Positions 25,342 to 34,302 of a stretch of 64,000 nt of DNA are shown here, in pieces (the stretch's first letter is position 1; every line of letters starts with the position of its first letter). The stretch is from Planctomycetota bacterium. GTDB taxonomy: Bacteria > Planctomycetota > UBA1135 > GCA-002686595. The notes beneath the pieces are model-generated. The model searched no databases. It saw nothing but the letters and a program-made list of their open reading frames with translations, and was not told the DNA's origin. The translations under genes and the position numbers were made by a program. Location: positions 124,001 through 188,000 of the forward strand of contig JAKLKU010000005.1 in NCBI GenBank assembly GCA_023150475.1. Reading direction: 5' to 3'.

Positions 25342-27048
25342 GTGGACAAACTCACCGGCGACGAAATCGTCCGGCTGTTCCTAGCGCTCGCGACGATCCT
25401 CGTCGCAGCGCGGGTGCTCGGCGAAGTGGCGCGCCGTCTCGCGCAACCGGTCGTGCTCGGGGAGATCCTCGCCGGCATCCTGCTCGGACCGACCGTGCTC
25501 GGTTCGATCGCACCGAGCTTCAAGGAGTTCCTGTTCCCGAGCAACGGACCGCTCGCGCTCTCGCAGCACGCGTTCCGCACGTTGGCGATCGCGCTGTTCC
25601 TGCTGGTCGCCGGGATGGAAGTCGAACTCTCGACGATTCGCAAACGCGGTCGCGCCGCGTTGTCGGTCGGGTTCATGGGCATCGCGTTGCCGTTCGTGCT
25701 CGGTTTCGCCGCGGCGCGCTACGCGCCCGACCTGCTCGGCGCGCGGTCCGGTGTGAGCCCGGAGACGTTCGCGCTCTTCTTCGCGACGGCGCTCTCGATC
25801 TCAGCGCTGCCGGTGATCGCGAAGACGTTGATGGACCTGCACATCTACAAGAGCGATTTCGGCATGACCGTGATCGCCGCCGCGGTCTTCGACGATCTCA
25901 TCGGCTGGCTCGTGTTCGCGGTGATCCTCGGGCAGATCAGCTACGGCAAGGGCGGGACCGAACACTTGCCGATCGGCTTGACCATCGCTGTGACCGCCGG
26001 GTTCGCCGTGCTGATGCTCACGGCCGTGCGTTGGCTGATCCACCGCACGCTGCCGTGGATCCTCGCGCACGCGAGCTTCCCGACCGGCGTGATCGGTTTC
26101 GCGCTCGCCCTGGCGCTCGTCGGCGCGGCCTTCACGGAGTTCATCGGGATCCACGCGATCTTCGGGGCCTTCTTGGTCGGCGTCGCGCTCGGCGACTCGG
26201 CGCACCTGCGCGAACGCACGCGCGCGACGATCACCGAGTTCGTGAGCTCGATGTTCGCGCCGCTCTTCTTCGGGTCGATCGGACTGTCGGTGAACTTCAT
26301 CACCAACTTCGATCCGTTGCTCTGCGGCTTCGTCCTCGCGATCGCGTGCCTGGGCAAGGTCGTCGGCTGCGGCCTCGGCGCGCGCGCGGCGAAGATGAAC
26401 TGGCGCGAATCGTGGGCGGTCGGCTTCGGCATGAACGCGCGAGGAGCGATGGAGATCATCCTCGGCCTGCTCGCGCTGCAGTACGGCTTGATCCAGGAGC
26501 CGATGTTCGTCGCGCTCGTCGTCATGGCGCTCGCCACTTCGATGATGAGCGGCCCGATCGTGCAGTGGCTCCTCCATCGCAAGCGTCCGCGGCGCATCGA
26601 ACATTTCCTCCACAGCCGCACGTTCGTGCCGAAGCTGCGTGCGTCCGACCGCAAGAGCGCGATCGACGAGCTCTGCCAGACGCTCGCGCGTGCGTCCGGC
26701 CTCGACTACGCGCGCATCTCGACCGCGGTGTGGGAGCGCGAGCAAGTCACGGCGACGGGCATCGGCAACGGCCTCGCCGTGCCCCATGCGCGGGTCGACG
26801 GACTGCGGCACCCGTACATCGCCATGGGGCTCTCCGACCAAGGCGTGGACTTCGACGCGCCGGATGGGCAGCCCGCGCGCATCGTCTTCGTGATCCTGAC
26901 GCCGCCGAACGACAACGGCGTGCAGCTCGAGATCCTCGCCGACATCGGCAAGACGTTCGTGCAGCCCGACGTGCGCGATCGCGCGTTGAAGCTCAAGAGC
27001 TTCACGGAATTGCTCGCGCTGCTGCGGACCGAACCCGTGCCCGCGTGA
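25342..27048 (+). CDS. Cation:proton antiporter fused to PTS EIIA-like domain
   Basis: A 568-residue protein. Residues 1-430 form a CPA2-type Na+(K+)/H+ antiporter with about 12 hydrophobic helices, including LAQPVVLGEILAGILLGPTV, FFATALSISALPVIAKTL and FGAFLVGVALGDS. The C-terminal 150 residues are a PTS EIIA type 2 (fructose/mannitol/nitrogen) domain; H482 in GNGLAVPHARVDGL is the phosphorylatable histidine. The EIIA domain may gate transport by phosphorylation or metabolic signals. GTG 25342 is preferred over an upstream TTG (25204), because the extra 46 residues have no domain and the membrane part begins right after this codon. Confidence 0.87.
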   Translation: MDKLTGDEIVRLFLALATILVAARVLGEVARRLAQPVVLGEILAGILLGPTVLGSIAPSFKEFLFPSNGPLALSQHAFRTLAIALFLLVAGMEVELSTIRKRGRAALSVGFMGIALPFVLGFAAARYAPDLLGARSGVSPETFALFFATALSISALPVIAKTLMDLHIYKSDFGMTVIAAAVFDDLIGWLVFAVILGQISYGKGGTEHLPIGLTIAVTAGFAVLMLTAVRWLIHRTLPWILAHASFPTGVIGFALALALVGAAFTEFIGIHAIFGAFLVGVALGDSAHLRERTRATITEFVSSMFAPLFFGSIGLSVNFITNFDPLLCGFVLAIACLGKVVGCGLGARAAKMNWRESWAVGFGMNARGAMEIILGLLALQYGLIQEPMFVALVVMALATSMMSGPIVQWLLHRKRPRRIEHFLHSRTFVPKLRASDRKSAIDELCQTLARASGLDYARISTAVWEREQVTATGIGNGLAVPHARVDGLRHPYIAMGLSDQGVDFDAPDGQPARIVFVILTPPNDNGVQLEILADIGKTFVQPDVRDRALKLKSFTELLALLRTEPVPA

Positions 27049-27054
27049 GCGCCG

Positions 27055-27981
27055 TCACTCGCGCGGCTTCGGGCTGATCTTGTCCGCGACGATCGACGCG
27101 ATCACCGAGAACGCGAGCAAGCCGCCGACGACCGTCAACGACTCGCCGACGGAGATCTTGTACCAATTGACGATCAGCATCTTCGCGCCGACGAAGATCA
27201 GGATCGCGGAGAGACCGTAATTGAGGAAGCGCAGGTACTTGATCAGCTCGCTGACGGCGAAGAACAGCGACCTCAAGCCGAGGATCGCGAGGATGTTCGA
27301 CGTGTAGAGCACCGCGGTGTTCGTCGTGATGCCGAGCGCCGCGGGCACCGAGTCGACGGCGAAGAGCACGTCGGTCGATTCGATCACGAGCAGGCAGATG
27401 AAGAGCGGCGTGGCGAACAGCTTGCCTTCGTGCTTGACGAAGAAGGCGCGGCCCTCGTAGCTCGGCGTCGTGCGCAGATACTTGCGGCTGACGCGCAGGA
27501 TCCAGTTGTGCTGCGGATCGACCTGCTCGTCGCTCTTGAAGCACAGCTTGACGCCGGTGAGCACCAGGAAGCCGCCGAGCACGTACGTGGTCCAGTGGAA
27601 GCGCTCGACGAGCTCGACGCCCGCGACGATGAAGATGCCGCGCATCACCAACGCGCCGATGATGCCCCACAGCAGCACTCGTCGCTGCGACTCCGCCGGC
27701 ACCGCGAGCGCGTTGAACACGACGAGGAAGACGAACATGTTGTCGACCGAGAGCGCGTACTCGGTCAGGTAACACGTCAGGAACTCCTGCGCCGGCTGCG
27801 CGCCCTCCGTGTACCAGAGGAACACGTTGAACGCCGCCGCGATGCCGATCCAGGCGAGCGTCCAGCGGATCGCTTCCTTGAACGAGATCGCGTGGGGCTT
27901 CGCCTGCAGGACGCGCAGGTCGAGCACCATCATCGTGCCGGTGGCCGCCGCGAAGACGACCCAGAAGAGCCAGTGATCCAT
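27055..27981 (-). CDS. TerC/Alx family membrane protein
   Basis: A 308-residue integral membrane protein of the TerC family (Alx type). The family features are LTEYALSVDNMFVFLVVF in the first half and VIESTDVLFAVDSVPAALGIT in the second. Conserved acidic residues in the membrane (SVDN, ESTDVLFAVDS) fit metal ion binding. Alx exports Mn2+ and is pH-induced in E. coli. Here no riboswitch-sized leader exists, because the upstream APC permease gene ends 12 bp before the ATG at 27981. Cotranscription with that permease is likely. Mn2+ export is an inference from family. Confidence 0.9.
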   Translation of the reverse strand: MDHWLFWVVFAAATGTMMVLDLRVLQAKPHAISFKEAIRWTLAWIGIAAAFNVFLWYTEGAQPAQEFLTCYLTEYALSVDNMFVFLVVFNALAVPAESQRRVLLWGIIGALVMRGIFIVAGVELVERFHWTTYVLGGFLVLTGVKLCFKSDEQVDPQHNWILRVSRKYLRTTPSYEGRAFFVKHEGKLFATPLFICLLVIESTDVLFAVDSVPAALGITTNTAVLYTSNILAILGLRSLFFAVSELIKYLRFLNYGLSAILIFVGAKMLIVNWYKISVGESLTVVGGLLAFSVIASIVADKISPKPRE

Positions 27982-27993
27982 GCGCGGCGCAGG

Positions 27994-29922
27994 TTAGCTG
28001 ATCAGGAACAGACGCACGCTGCTCGGCAGCCGTTTCGTCAGCCCGTTGACGACGTGTCCACGAAGCAAGTGATAGATCGCGCTGCGGCTCGACACGCCGA
28101 CCATCACGGCGCTGACTCCGAGCGCATCGGCGGCGCGCACGATGCCTTCGACGGCGTTGTACGAGACCGTGCAGATCGGGATCAGGTTGAAGCCTTCGCG
28201 TTCGGCGACTTTCGCGGCCTGGTTCAACGCGTCGACGGCCTCGCGGTCGAGTTGCGGCGTGTCGGAACCGACGAAGAGCCCGGTGCGTTCCTCGACGAAG
28301 AGCGCGTAGAGGTTGGAGCCGCCACGTCCGCGCTCGCGAGCGATCGCTTCCGTGAGGAGCTGCGGACTGTGCGAACGCAACGCGACCAACGTCCCGGACG
28401 GATAAAGCGGCGCGAGCGCTTCCGCTTGGCTCAGCGACAACAGATCGACCTTCTCGGAACCCTCGAGCCCCTCTTCGTGCTCCTCGATGCTGCTTTCGGC
28501 GCGCCGGCGGATGAACGAGAACTGATAGAACCAATCGGTGAACCACTTCTGGTGCGTCCCGATCGCGAGCAACATGCCGAAGCCGACGGCGAACAGGCCG
28601 AAGAGCGTCGCTTCCTTGTTCACGAAGAGCCCGACGGTCCACGCGACGTAGAGCAGCAACGTCGTGAACACGCCGACGGCGAACATCGGGCCACGACGCT
28701 TCTCGCGCCAGCGCAGGATGTCGAGCCCGAGCGAGGACAACACGAAAGCGCCCATCAAGCCGAACGCGTACATCGCTGCGAGCGCGGCGAGGTCACCGCC
28801 GGTCGAGACGACGACGAGCATCGGCACGACCGTGGCGACGAGGATCGCGGCGTGTGGCGTCTTGAAGCGCCGGTTGCGGACGGCGATCGCGCCGGGCATG
28901 TAGTGCCGCTCGGCGAGCGCCAGGAACACGTGGTAGCTGCCGATGATCGCCGTATTGGCCGCGAACAAGAGCAACGACGACGCCGCGACGACCACGGCGA
29001 CCTTGAGCGGCATGCCGCCGACCACGAACCCGAGCTCGGAGATGAAGCGTTCCGAGGACGCGTCCTTCACCGTCGGTGCGAGGATCCCGACCGAAAGCAA
29101 CGTCAGGATCGGCGACGTCGCGAGCACGGTGCCGACGACGAGCCACATGCCTCGCGATGCCGTGCGCGTGATCGGCAACTTCATCGCGGGAGAGAGCTGA
29201 CTGATGCTCTCGAGGCCCGAGAACGCGAGCCACGCGCCGCCGAAGCCGACGAGGAACGTCTCGGCGCTCATCGAACGCGCCTGCGACAGCGTCGTGCCCA
29301 ACGCCGACCATTGCTCGGGCGTCGACTGGACGACGAACGTGCCGACGACGAGCAGGTTCGTCACCAACGCCGCGACGGCGATCACGAGCGAGAGCGTCGC
29401 ACTCTCGCGGATGCCGATGATGTTGACGACCGCGAGCAACACCAACGTGCCGACGGTGAGCAGCACGACGTGCTCGTCGATGATCGGGAACACGCTGCCC
29501 AGGTAGTGCAGGCCCGACACGGTCGAGATCGCCGCTGTGAGGAAGTAGCTGATCGTGATCAGCAATCCGCCGAACGCGCCCCAACCCGGCGAGATCGCTT
29601 GGCTCGCGATGCTGACGACGCCGCCGCCGTCGGGGTTGCGCCAACAGATCTCGATGTACTTGAGCGCGAGGAAGACGAACCCGACCAGCGTGATGCCGAT
29701 GAAGAACGGCGCGAGGTCGCGGATGCGCGGGTCCGAGTAGAGGACGCCGGGCACGTAGTAGACCGACGTACCGATGTCGGCGAAGACGACGGCCCACACC
29801 AGCAGCGGAGAGAGCTGTCTCAGGTGCGTGTCGTGGCCGGGGGCGGCGGGCGGCGTCGGCGCGCCGGCGGTGACGGCGGCGGCCGACGGTGTCGGGAGCG
29901 CGTCTGGGGGCTTTTGATGCAT
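27994..29922 (-). CDS. APC/KUP-like permease with C-terminal USP domain
   Basis: A 642-residue protein. Residues about 35-480 form a 12-helix APC-superfamily transporter. The first helix reads WAVVFADIGTSVYYVPGVLY, intermediate between KUP K+ transporters (GDIGTS) and amino-acid permeases, so the substrate is either K+ or an amino acid. Residues about 505-640 form a universal stress protein-like nucleotide-binding domain ending in GVSAVMVGVSSRSAIYHLL. USP domains fused to permeases (for example KimA-like regulation) are known to control activity by nucleotides. It starts at ATG 29922 and is followed by the TerC gene after 12 bases. Confidence 0.85.
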   Translation of the reverse strand: MHQKPPDALPTPSAAAVTAGAPTPPAAPGHDTHLRQLSPLLVWAVVFADIGTSVYYVPGVLYSDPRIRDLAPFFIGITLVGFVFLALKYIEICWRNPDGGGVVSIASQAISPGWGAFGGLLITISYFLTAAISTVSGLHYLGSVFPIIDEHVVLLTVGTLVLLAVVNIIGIRESATLSLVIAVAALVTNLLVVGTFVVQSTPEQWSALGTTLSQARSMSAETFLVGFGGAWLAFSGLESISQLSPAMKLPITRTASRGMWLVVGTVLATSPILTLLSVGILAPTVKDASSERFISELGFVVGGMPLKVAVVVAASSLLLFAANTAIIGSYHVFLALAERHYMPGAIAVRNRRFKTPHAAILVATVVPMLVVVSTGGDLAALAAMYAFGLMGAFVLSSLGLDILRWREKRRGPMFAVGVFTTLLLYVAWTVGLFVNKEATLFGLFAVGFGMLLAIGTHQKWFTDWFYQFSFIRRRAESSIEEHEEGLEGSEKVDLLSLSQAEALAPLYPSGTLVALRSHSPQLLTEAIARERGRGGSNLYALFVEERTGLFVGSDTPQLDREAVDALNQAAKVAEREGFNLIPICTVSYNAVEGIVRAADALGVSAVMVGVSSRSAIYHLLRGHVVNGLTKRLPSSVRLFLIS

Positions 29923-30064
29923 CGCGCGAAGCGCATGGATCTACCGCCGGCGACGACGGGCTGCCAGGGGCTGCCGGCTGAATGGGCCTTGGCGACCCCG
30001 CCGAGGCCGATACCGAGCCCGTGAGCCGCCGCCTCCGACACGCCGCTCGCTATGTTCGCTCGCC

Positions 30065-31489
30065 ATGTTCCCCCTCGCTCTCTCGTTCGTCGCGTGCATC
30101 GGATCGCTGGTCGGGGGCGCCGACGGCGAACCCAAGGCTCGACTGCTCGCCGCGCTCGACGCGGCCCAAGCGCGTCACGTCGAACTCGCGCGAGCGCTCT
30201 GGAGCCAGCCCGAACTCGGCTTCCTCGAGACGCGGAGCAGCGCGTTGCTCGCCGACGAACTCGCGCGCGCCGGCTTCCGCGTGGAACGCGGAGTCGCGGG
30301 CATGCCGACGGCGTTCGTCGCGAGCTTCGGCTCCGGCGAACCGGTCGTCGGACTTCTCGCGGAGTTCGACGCGTTGCCCGGCATGTCGCAAGCCGCGGTG
30401 CCGAACCGCGCGCCGCTCGAGGCGGACGCACCGGGCCACGCATGCGGCCACCACCTCTTCGGTCCCGCGGTGGTCGCCGCAGCAACGGCGTCCGCCGCGT
30501 GGCTCGCGAGCGCGAAGCTCCCCGGCACTCTGCGCGTCTACGGCACGCCGGCGGAAGAAGGCGGCGGCGGCAAGTGCTACATGGTCCGCGCCGGTCTCTT
30601 CGACGACGTCGACGCCGTGTTGACGTGGCACCCGCGCGACCGCAACGACCCGAGTGCGCCCCACTCGCTCGCCGTGATCGCTGCCGACTTCACCTTCCAC
30701 GGCATCGCGGCGCACGCCGCCGCGGCGGCGGAACGTGGTCGCTCCGCGCTCGACGGCGTCGAAGCGTTCGATCACATGGTCAACCTGCTGCGCGAGCACG
30801 TCCCGGCGGACACGCGCATCCACTACGTCATCACCGACGGCGGCGACGCGCCCAACATCGTCCCGGCGCACGCGAAGGTCTCCTACTACGTGCGCCACCC
30901 GGACATGCGGACGCTCGACGGCATCTTCGAACGCGTGTGCAAGGCGGCGGAAGGCGCCGCGCTCGGCACGGGCACGACCGTCGAGCGCGAGATCGTCAGT
31001 GCGTACTACCCGATCCTCGCCAACGACACGTTGGCGCGCCTGCAGGCGGCGAACATGAGTCTCGTCGGAGGCGTGACGTACGACGCGCGGGAGCGCGCGT
31101 TCGCGACCGAGCTCCTGAAGTCGCTGCCCGACGCGAGGCTGCCGATCGAAAGCGCCGCGACGATCGCCGAACCGGATCCCGCCGCCGGCGTGGGCTCGAC
31201 CGACGTCGGCGACGTCTCGTGGGCCGCGCCCACCACGCAGTTCTTCGCCGCGACGTGGGTGCCGGGGACCCCGGCGCACTCGTGGCAGGCCGTCGCCTGC
31301 GGAGGCACGACGATCGGAGAGAAAGGCATGCTCGTCGCCGCGAAGACGCTCGCGTTGACGGTCTACGACGTCTTCACCGATCCGAAAGTCGTCGCGGAAG
31401 CGCGCACGGAGTTCGAACGCCGCCTCGCCGGCCAGAAGTGGACCTCGCGCATCGGCGATCGAGAGCCGCCGCTCGACTACCGCAAGTGA
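30065..31489 (+). CDS. Secreted M20D family amidohydrolase (AbgB-like)
   Basis: A 474-residue exported metallopeptidase of family M20D. A signal peptide covers about residues 1-18 (MFPLALSFVACIGSLVGG). Metal-site blocks are EFDALPGMSQ, GHACGHHLFG and GTPAEEGGGGK, as in amidohydrolases such as AbgB/HipO, and STDVGDVSW near residue 380 is also typical. It probably hydrolyses amide bonds of small acylated amino acids or p-aminobenzoyl-glutamate-like compounds, in the periplasm. It is divergent from the APC permease gene, 142 bp away. Confidence 0.9.
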   Translation: MFPLALSFVACIGSLVGGADGEPKARLLAALDAAQARHVELARALWSQPELGFLETRSSALLADELARAGFRVERGVAGMPTAFVASFGSGEPVVGLLAEFDALPGMSQAAVPNRAPLEADAPGHACGHHLFGPAVVAAATASAAWLASAKLPGTLRVYGTPAEEGGGGKCYMVRAGLFDDVDAVLTWHPRDRNDPSAPHSLAVIAADFTFHGIAAHAAAAAERGRSALDGVEAFDHMVNLLREHVPADTRIHYVITDGGDAPNIVPAHAKVSYYVRHPDMRTLDGIFERVCKAAEGAALGTGTTVEREIVSAYYPILANDTLARLQAANMSLVGGVTYDARERAFATELLKSLPDARLPIESAATIAEPDPAAGVGSTDVGDVSWAAPTTQFFAATWVPGTPAHSWQAVACGGTTIGEKGMLVAAKTLALTVYDVFTDPKVVAEARTEFERRLAGQKWTSRIGDREPPLDYRK

Positions 31490-31740
31490 CGCCGCGGAGG
31501 CACGCGCGCCTGCGCGTCGCGCTCCAGCCAGAGCTCGGGGCCGCAGGTTTGGACCGCCGCAACTCGCCACGGTAACGGGTCCGCTCGGATTTCCTGTCCA
31601 ACGACGTGGGGCAGTAGGGCCGCGACCCCACTCGGCGACGAGTCCAGTCGTTTCCAGCGGGTTGCGTGAAGGGCGCGGGGCGCGGTTCTCGTGCTCCTCT
31701 CCGGCGACCGCCGTGTTCGCCCCATCGCCAAGGAGTCCAC
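31490..31740. promoter_or_regulatory. Leader region with element shared with 20085-20118
   Basis: This gap lies between the amidohydrolase stop and the start of the FG-GAP gene. At 31589-31621 it contains ATTTC-GTCCA-CGA-CGTGGGGCAGTAGGGCC, closely matching 20085-20118. The region ends in CCAAGGAGTCCAC, the ribosome binding site of the next gene. A shared regulator or leader element is an inference; no other signal is seen. Confidence 0.45.
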
Positions 31741-33414
31741 ATGCGCCGTCACGCGTCCCTCGCTTTCCTGTTCGTTTCGCTCGCCGCCCCGGGGTTCGGT
31801 CAGTGGACCGGCCAGCAGGAGGCGCAGGTCGTCCCCTCGCCGAATCCCTTGGCGCTCGGCAGCGAGTTCGGCGGCCGCTGCGCGCTCGACGGCACGACGT
31901 TGGTGATCGGCGCGGAGTGGTTCGACCCGTTCGGCGGAGCGACGAACCACGGCGGGGCGTGGGTGTTCGAGCGCCAAGGCACGACGTGGGTCGAAGTCGC
32001 GAGCTTGAGCTCGTCGAGTTACGACCCCGACGACCACTTCGGCGCGGCGCTCGCGCTCGACGGCGACCGCCTGGTCGTCGGCGCGAAACAGGAGGACGGC
32101 CCGAGCACGCTGAGCTCCGGCGCGGTGTACGTGTTCGAGAAGCTCGGCGGTGCTTGGATCGAAACGGCTCGGCTGGTCGCCTCCGACGCTGCGAGCTCCG
32201 AGACGTTCGGGTCCGCAGTCGCGCTCGACGGCGATCGCCTCGTCGTCGGCGCGGAGTACGAATCGGCCCAAGGCGCGACGTTCCGCGGCGCGGCGTACGT
32301 CTTCGAGTGGAACGGCTCCGCGTGGCTCGAGACCACGAAGCTCCTCGCGCCGGGCGCCGCAGCGTTCGACTACGCCGGTTCGACCGTCGCGCTCGACGAC
32401 GACCGCGTGATCGTCGGCGCGCGCGGTCGCGATCACGGCGGAGTGACCAACTCCGGCGCGGCGTTCGTCTACGAGTACGACGGCGTCTCGTGGACGCACG
32501 TCGCGACGCTCGCGCCGAACGATGCGGCGACGAACGACGAATTCGGTCGCGCCGTCGCGCTCGACGGCGACACGGTGCTCGTCGGCGCGCCGATCAAACT
32601 CTCGGGCGGGAGCAAGACCGGCGCGGCGTACGTGTTCCGCGGCGGCGGCGCGACGTGGGCGCAAGAAGCGAAGCTCGTCGACCTGGGCAGCGTGTACGCG
32701 GACCAGTTCGGCACGGCGCTCGACCTCGAAGGCGATCGCGCCGTGATCGGTCTGCCGTGGAGCGGCGCCGCGGGCATCGCGACAGGCGGCGTGCAGTTCT
32801 TCGAACGCATCGGCAGCACGTGGACCGGCCACGTCGAGCTCGTCGGCAGCGCGTGCGACGGCGGCGATTACCTCGGCACGTCCGTCGCGCTCTCCGGCGA
32901 TCTCGTCGCGGCAGGCGCGCCGTGGGGCGAAACGGCGCCGAGCGGACTCGCGACCGGCGAAGCGTACGTGTTCCGCCTCGTGCCGCCGCCGCTCGTGCTC
33001 GCGTATTGCACGGCGAAGCCGAACAGCCAAGGCTGTGCGCCGACGATGGCGTGGACGGGCTTCCCGAGCGCGTCGAACCCCAACCCGTTCGAGCTCACGT
33101 GCTCGCAGGTCCTCAACTACAAGTGGGGCCTGCTCTTCTACGGCGCGGCCGCGGCGGCGATCCCGTTCCAAGGCGGCACGCTGTGCGTCGCGCCGCCGAT
33201 CGAGCGCACGAACGTGCAGTTCTCGTGGGGCAGCCCGAGCGGCGCCGACTGCACCGGCACGTACACGTACGACATGAACGCGCGCATCCAGAGCGGCCTC
33301 GATCCGAACCTCGTCGCCGGCGCCGCCGGCTTCGCGCAGTACTGGTCGCGCGACCCAGCCGATCCGTTCACGACCAGCCTGAGCAACGCGATCGAGTTCC
33401 ACATCGACCCCTGA
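31741..33414 (+). CDS. Secreted integrin-like FG-GAP protein with YCTAK module
   Basis: A 557-residue exported protein with a signal peptide (MRRHASLAFLFVSLAAPGF). Residues 25-415 are seven FG-GAP-type beta-propeller repeats of about 55 residues, each containing a LDGDRLVVGA-like motif (for example ALDGTTLVIGA, ALDGDRLVVGA, ALDDDRVIVGA) and a GAxYVFE block. The C-terminal module begins at Y422 (YCTAK) and has GCAP, PFQGGTLC, ADCTG, GLDPNLVAG and QYWSRDP. It may be a surface attachment or recognition protein. The module is shared with 12604-13650 and 13659-15530. The ATG is preceded by AAGGAG. Confidence 0.92.
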   Translation: MRRHASLAFLFVSLAAPGFGQWTGQQEAQVVPSPNPLALGSEFGGRCALDGTTLVIGAEWFDPFGGATNHGGAWVFERQGTTWVEVASLSSSSYDPDDHFGAALALDGDRLVVGAKQEDGPSTLSSGAVYVFEKLGGAWIETARLVASDAASSETFGSAVALDGDRLVVGAEYESAQGATFRGAAYVFEWNGSAWLETTKLLAPGAAAFDYAGSTVALDDDRVIVGARGRDHGGVTNSGAAFVYEYDGVSWTHVATLAPNDAATNDEFGRAVALDGDTVLVGAPIKLSGGSKTGAAYVFRGGGATWAQEAKLVDLGSVYADQFGTALDLEGDRAVIGLPWSGAAGIATGGVQFFERIGSTWTGHVELVGSACDGGDYLGTSVALSGDLVAAGAPWGETAPSGLATGEAYVFRLVPPPLVLAYCTAKPNSQGCAPTMAWTGFPSASNPNPFELTCSQVLNYKWGLLFYGAAAAAIPFQGGTLCVAPPIERTNVQFSWGSPSGADCTGTYTYDMNARIQSGLDPNLVAGAAGFAQYWSRDPADPFTTSLSNAIEFHIDP

Positions 33415-33442
33415 CCTCGCCGGGCCGCCCGTGGGAGGTCAG
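33411..33442. terminator. Hairpin spanning two convergent stop codons
   Basis: An 8-bp stem, CTGACCTC (33411-33418) with GAGGTCAG (33435-33442), includes the TGA of the FG-GAP gene and the stop of the opposite PhyH gene. An inner 4-bp stem, CGGG (33421-33424) with CCCG (33428-33431), stabilises it. A bidirectional terminator is likely. Confidence 0.65.
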
Positions 33443-34107
33443 TGCGCGTCGTCGTCGAGCTCGAGTCCCGAGCCGAGCACGGTCGTCGTGGTGTACTCGA
33501 GGTGCAAGACGCGCCGCGGCGTCGCGCTCGACGATTTCGACGATGCGTGCACCGTCAACGGGCGCAGCGCGACCACGCCGCCTGCCGGCGCGAGACACTC
33601 GACGGCGTCGAAGTCTCGCGCGAGCTCGGAGATCCGCGTTTCCGAGAGCCTCCCCAAGTGGTGCGTGTCGGGCAACACTCGAAGCGGACCGTTCTCGCGC
33701 GTGTTGTCGTCGACGTGGACCCGGAGCGCGACGACACGCGCGAGCACTTCGGCCGGAGCGAGCGCGTGCAACCGACCACCTTTGTGGGTCCACGGTCCCC
33801 ACCCCGGAGCGTCGACGCGAGCGCGCAGCGGCAACGCGAGATCTTGGTGCCACGTGACGAGCCAATTGGTGTCGGCGGACTTGTCGAACAACGTGCCTCG
33901 AAACGCCGTCGCCGGCGAACCCAAGAGCTCGGTCGCGAGCGCGCAGAGCCGTGGGTCGTCGGCGAGTCGACGCAGCGCGGCGTCGGCCAACACGCGGCGC
34001 ACGCCGGCGCGTCCGCGGCGCACTCGCTCGACGTCCGACCGCAAGCCGCGGACTTCGGACGGCTCCAGCACCTGCGGGACGACGACGAAGCCCCGGTCGG
34101 TCGGCAT
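33439..34107 (-). CDS. Phytanoyl-CoA dioxygenase (PhyH) family protein
   Basis: A 222-residue Fe(II)/2-oxoglutarate-dependent oxygenase of the PhyH family. The HxD iron motif is in WHQDLALP, the distal His is in TVHASSKS, and the 2-oxoglutarate-binding Arg is in RRVLHLEY. The jelly-roll core and length match this subgroup, which often hydroxylates small metabolites. The substrate is unknown. ATG 34107 is the chosen start, although an upstream in-frame start could add residues. The gene is convergent with the FG-GAP gene and divergent, across a repeat tract, from the cytochrome-FGE gene. Confidence 0.87.
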   Translation of the reverse strand: MPTDRGFVVVPQVLEPSEVRGLRSDVERVRRGRAGVRRVLADAALRRLADDPRLCALATELLGSPATAFRGTLFDKSADTNWLVTWHQDLALPLRARVDAPGWGPWTHKGGRLHALAPAEVLARVVALRVHVDDNTRENGPLRVLPDTHHLGRLSETRISELARDFDAVECLAPAGGVVALRPLTVHASSKSSSATPRRVLHLEYTTTTVLGSGLELDDDAH

Positions 34108-34144
34108 GCGGATCAGGATGCCGCGTGCCCGCGTCGATGGGGAG

Positions 34145-34208
34145 CGTGCCGGCGTGCCGGCGTGCCGGCGAGACGGCGAGACGGCGAGACGGCGAGACGG
34201 CGAGACGG
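34145..34208. repeat. Octamer tandem repeat: 3x CGTGCCGG plus 5x CGAGACGG
   Basis: Eight consecutive 8-base units fill 34145-34208: three copies of CGTGCCGG, then five perfect copies of CGAGACGG. It sits in the 195-base gap between the divergent PhyH and cytochrome-FGE genes. The second unit differs by one base from the octamer (CGAGTCGG on the minus strand) repeated at 52115-52138, so the two tracts may belong to one repeat family. Copy number may vary by slippage. Confidence 0.9.
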
Positions 34209-34302
34209 CGGCGCTACGCACTTCGCGCGCCGGGGTTACGCCGCCCGGCGCGACGCGGGGCGTCGAACGACGCAGTAGCGTGCGGGCGAAAGTCCGCGCT
34301 CG

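Noticed and set aside
27982-27993. Possible yybP-ykoY manganese riboswitch upstream of the TerC gene
   Set aside because: Only 12 bases separate it from the upstream permease stop, far too short for a riboswitch.
27430-30024. Plus-strand open frame of 864 codons opposite terC and the APC permease
   Set aside because: Its product is Arg/Asp/Glu-rich with no pattern, while the minus strand encodes two clear membrane proteins with conserved motifs.
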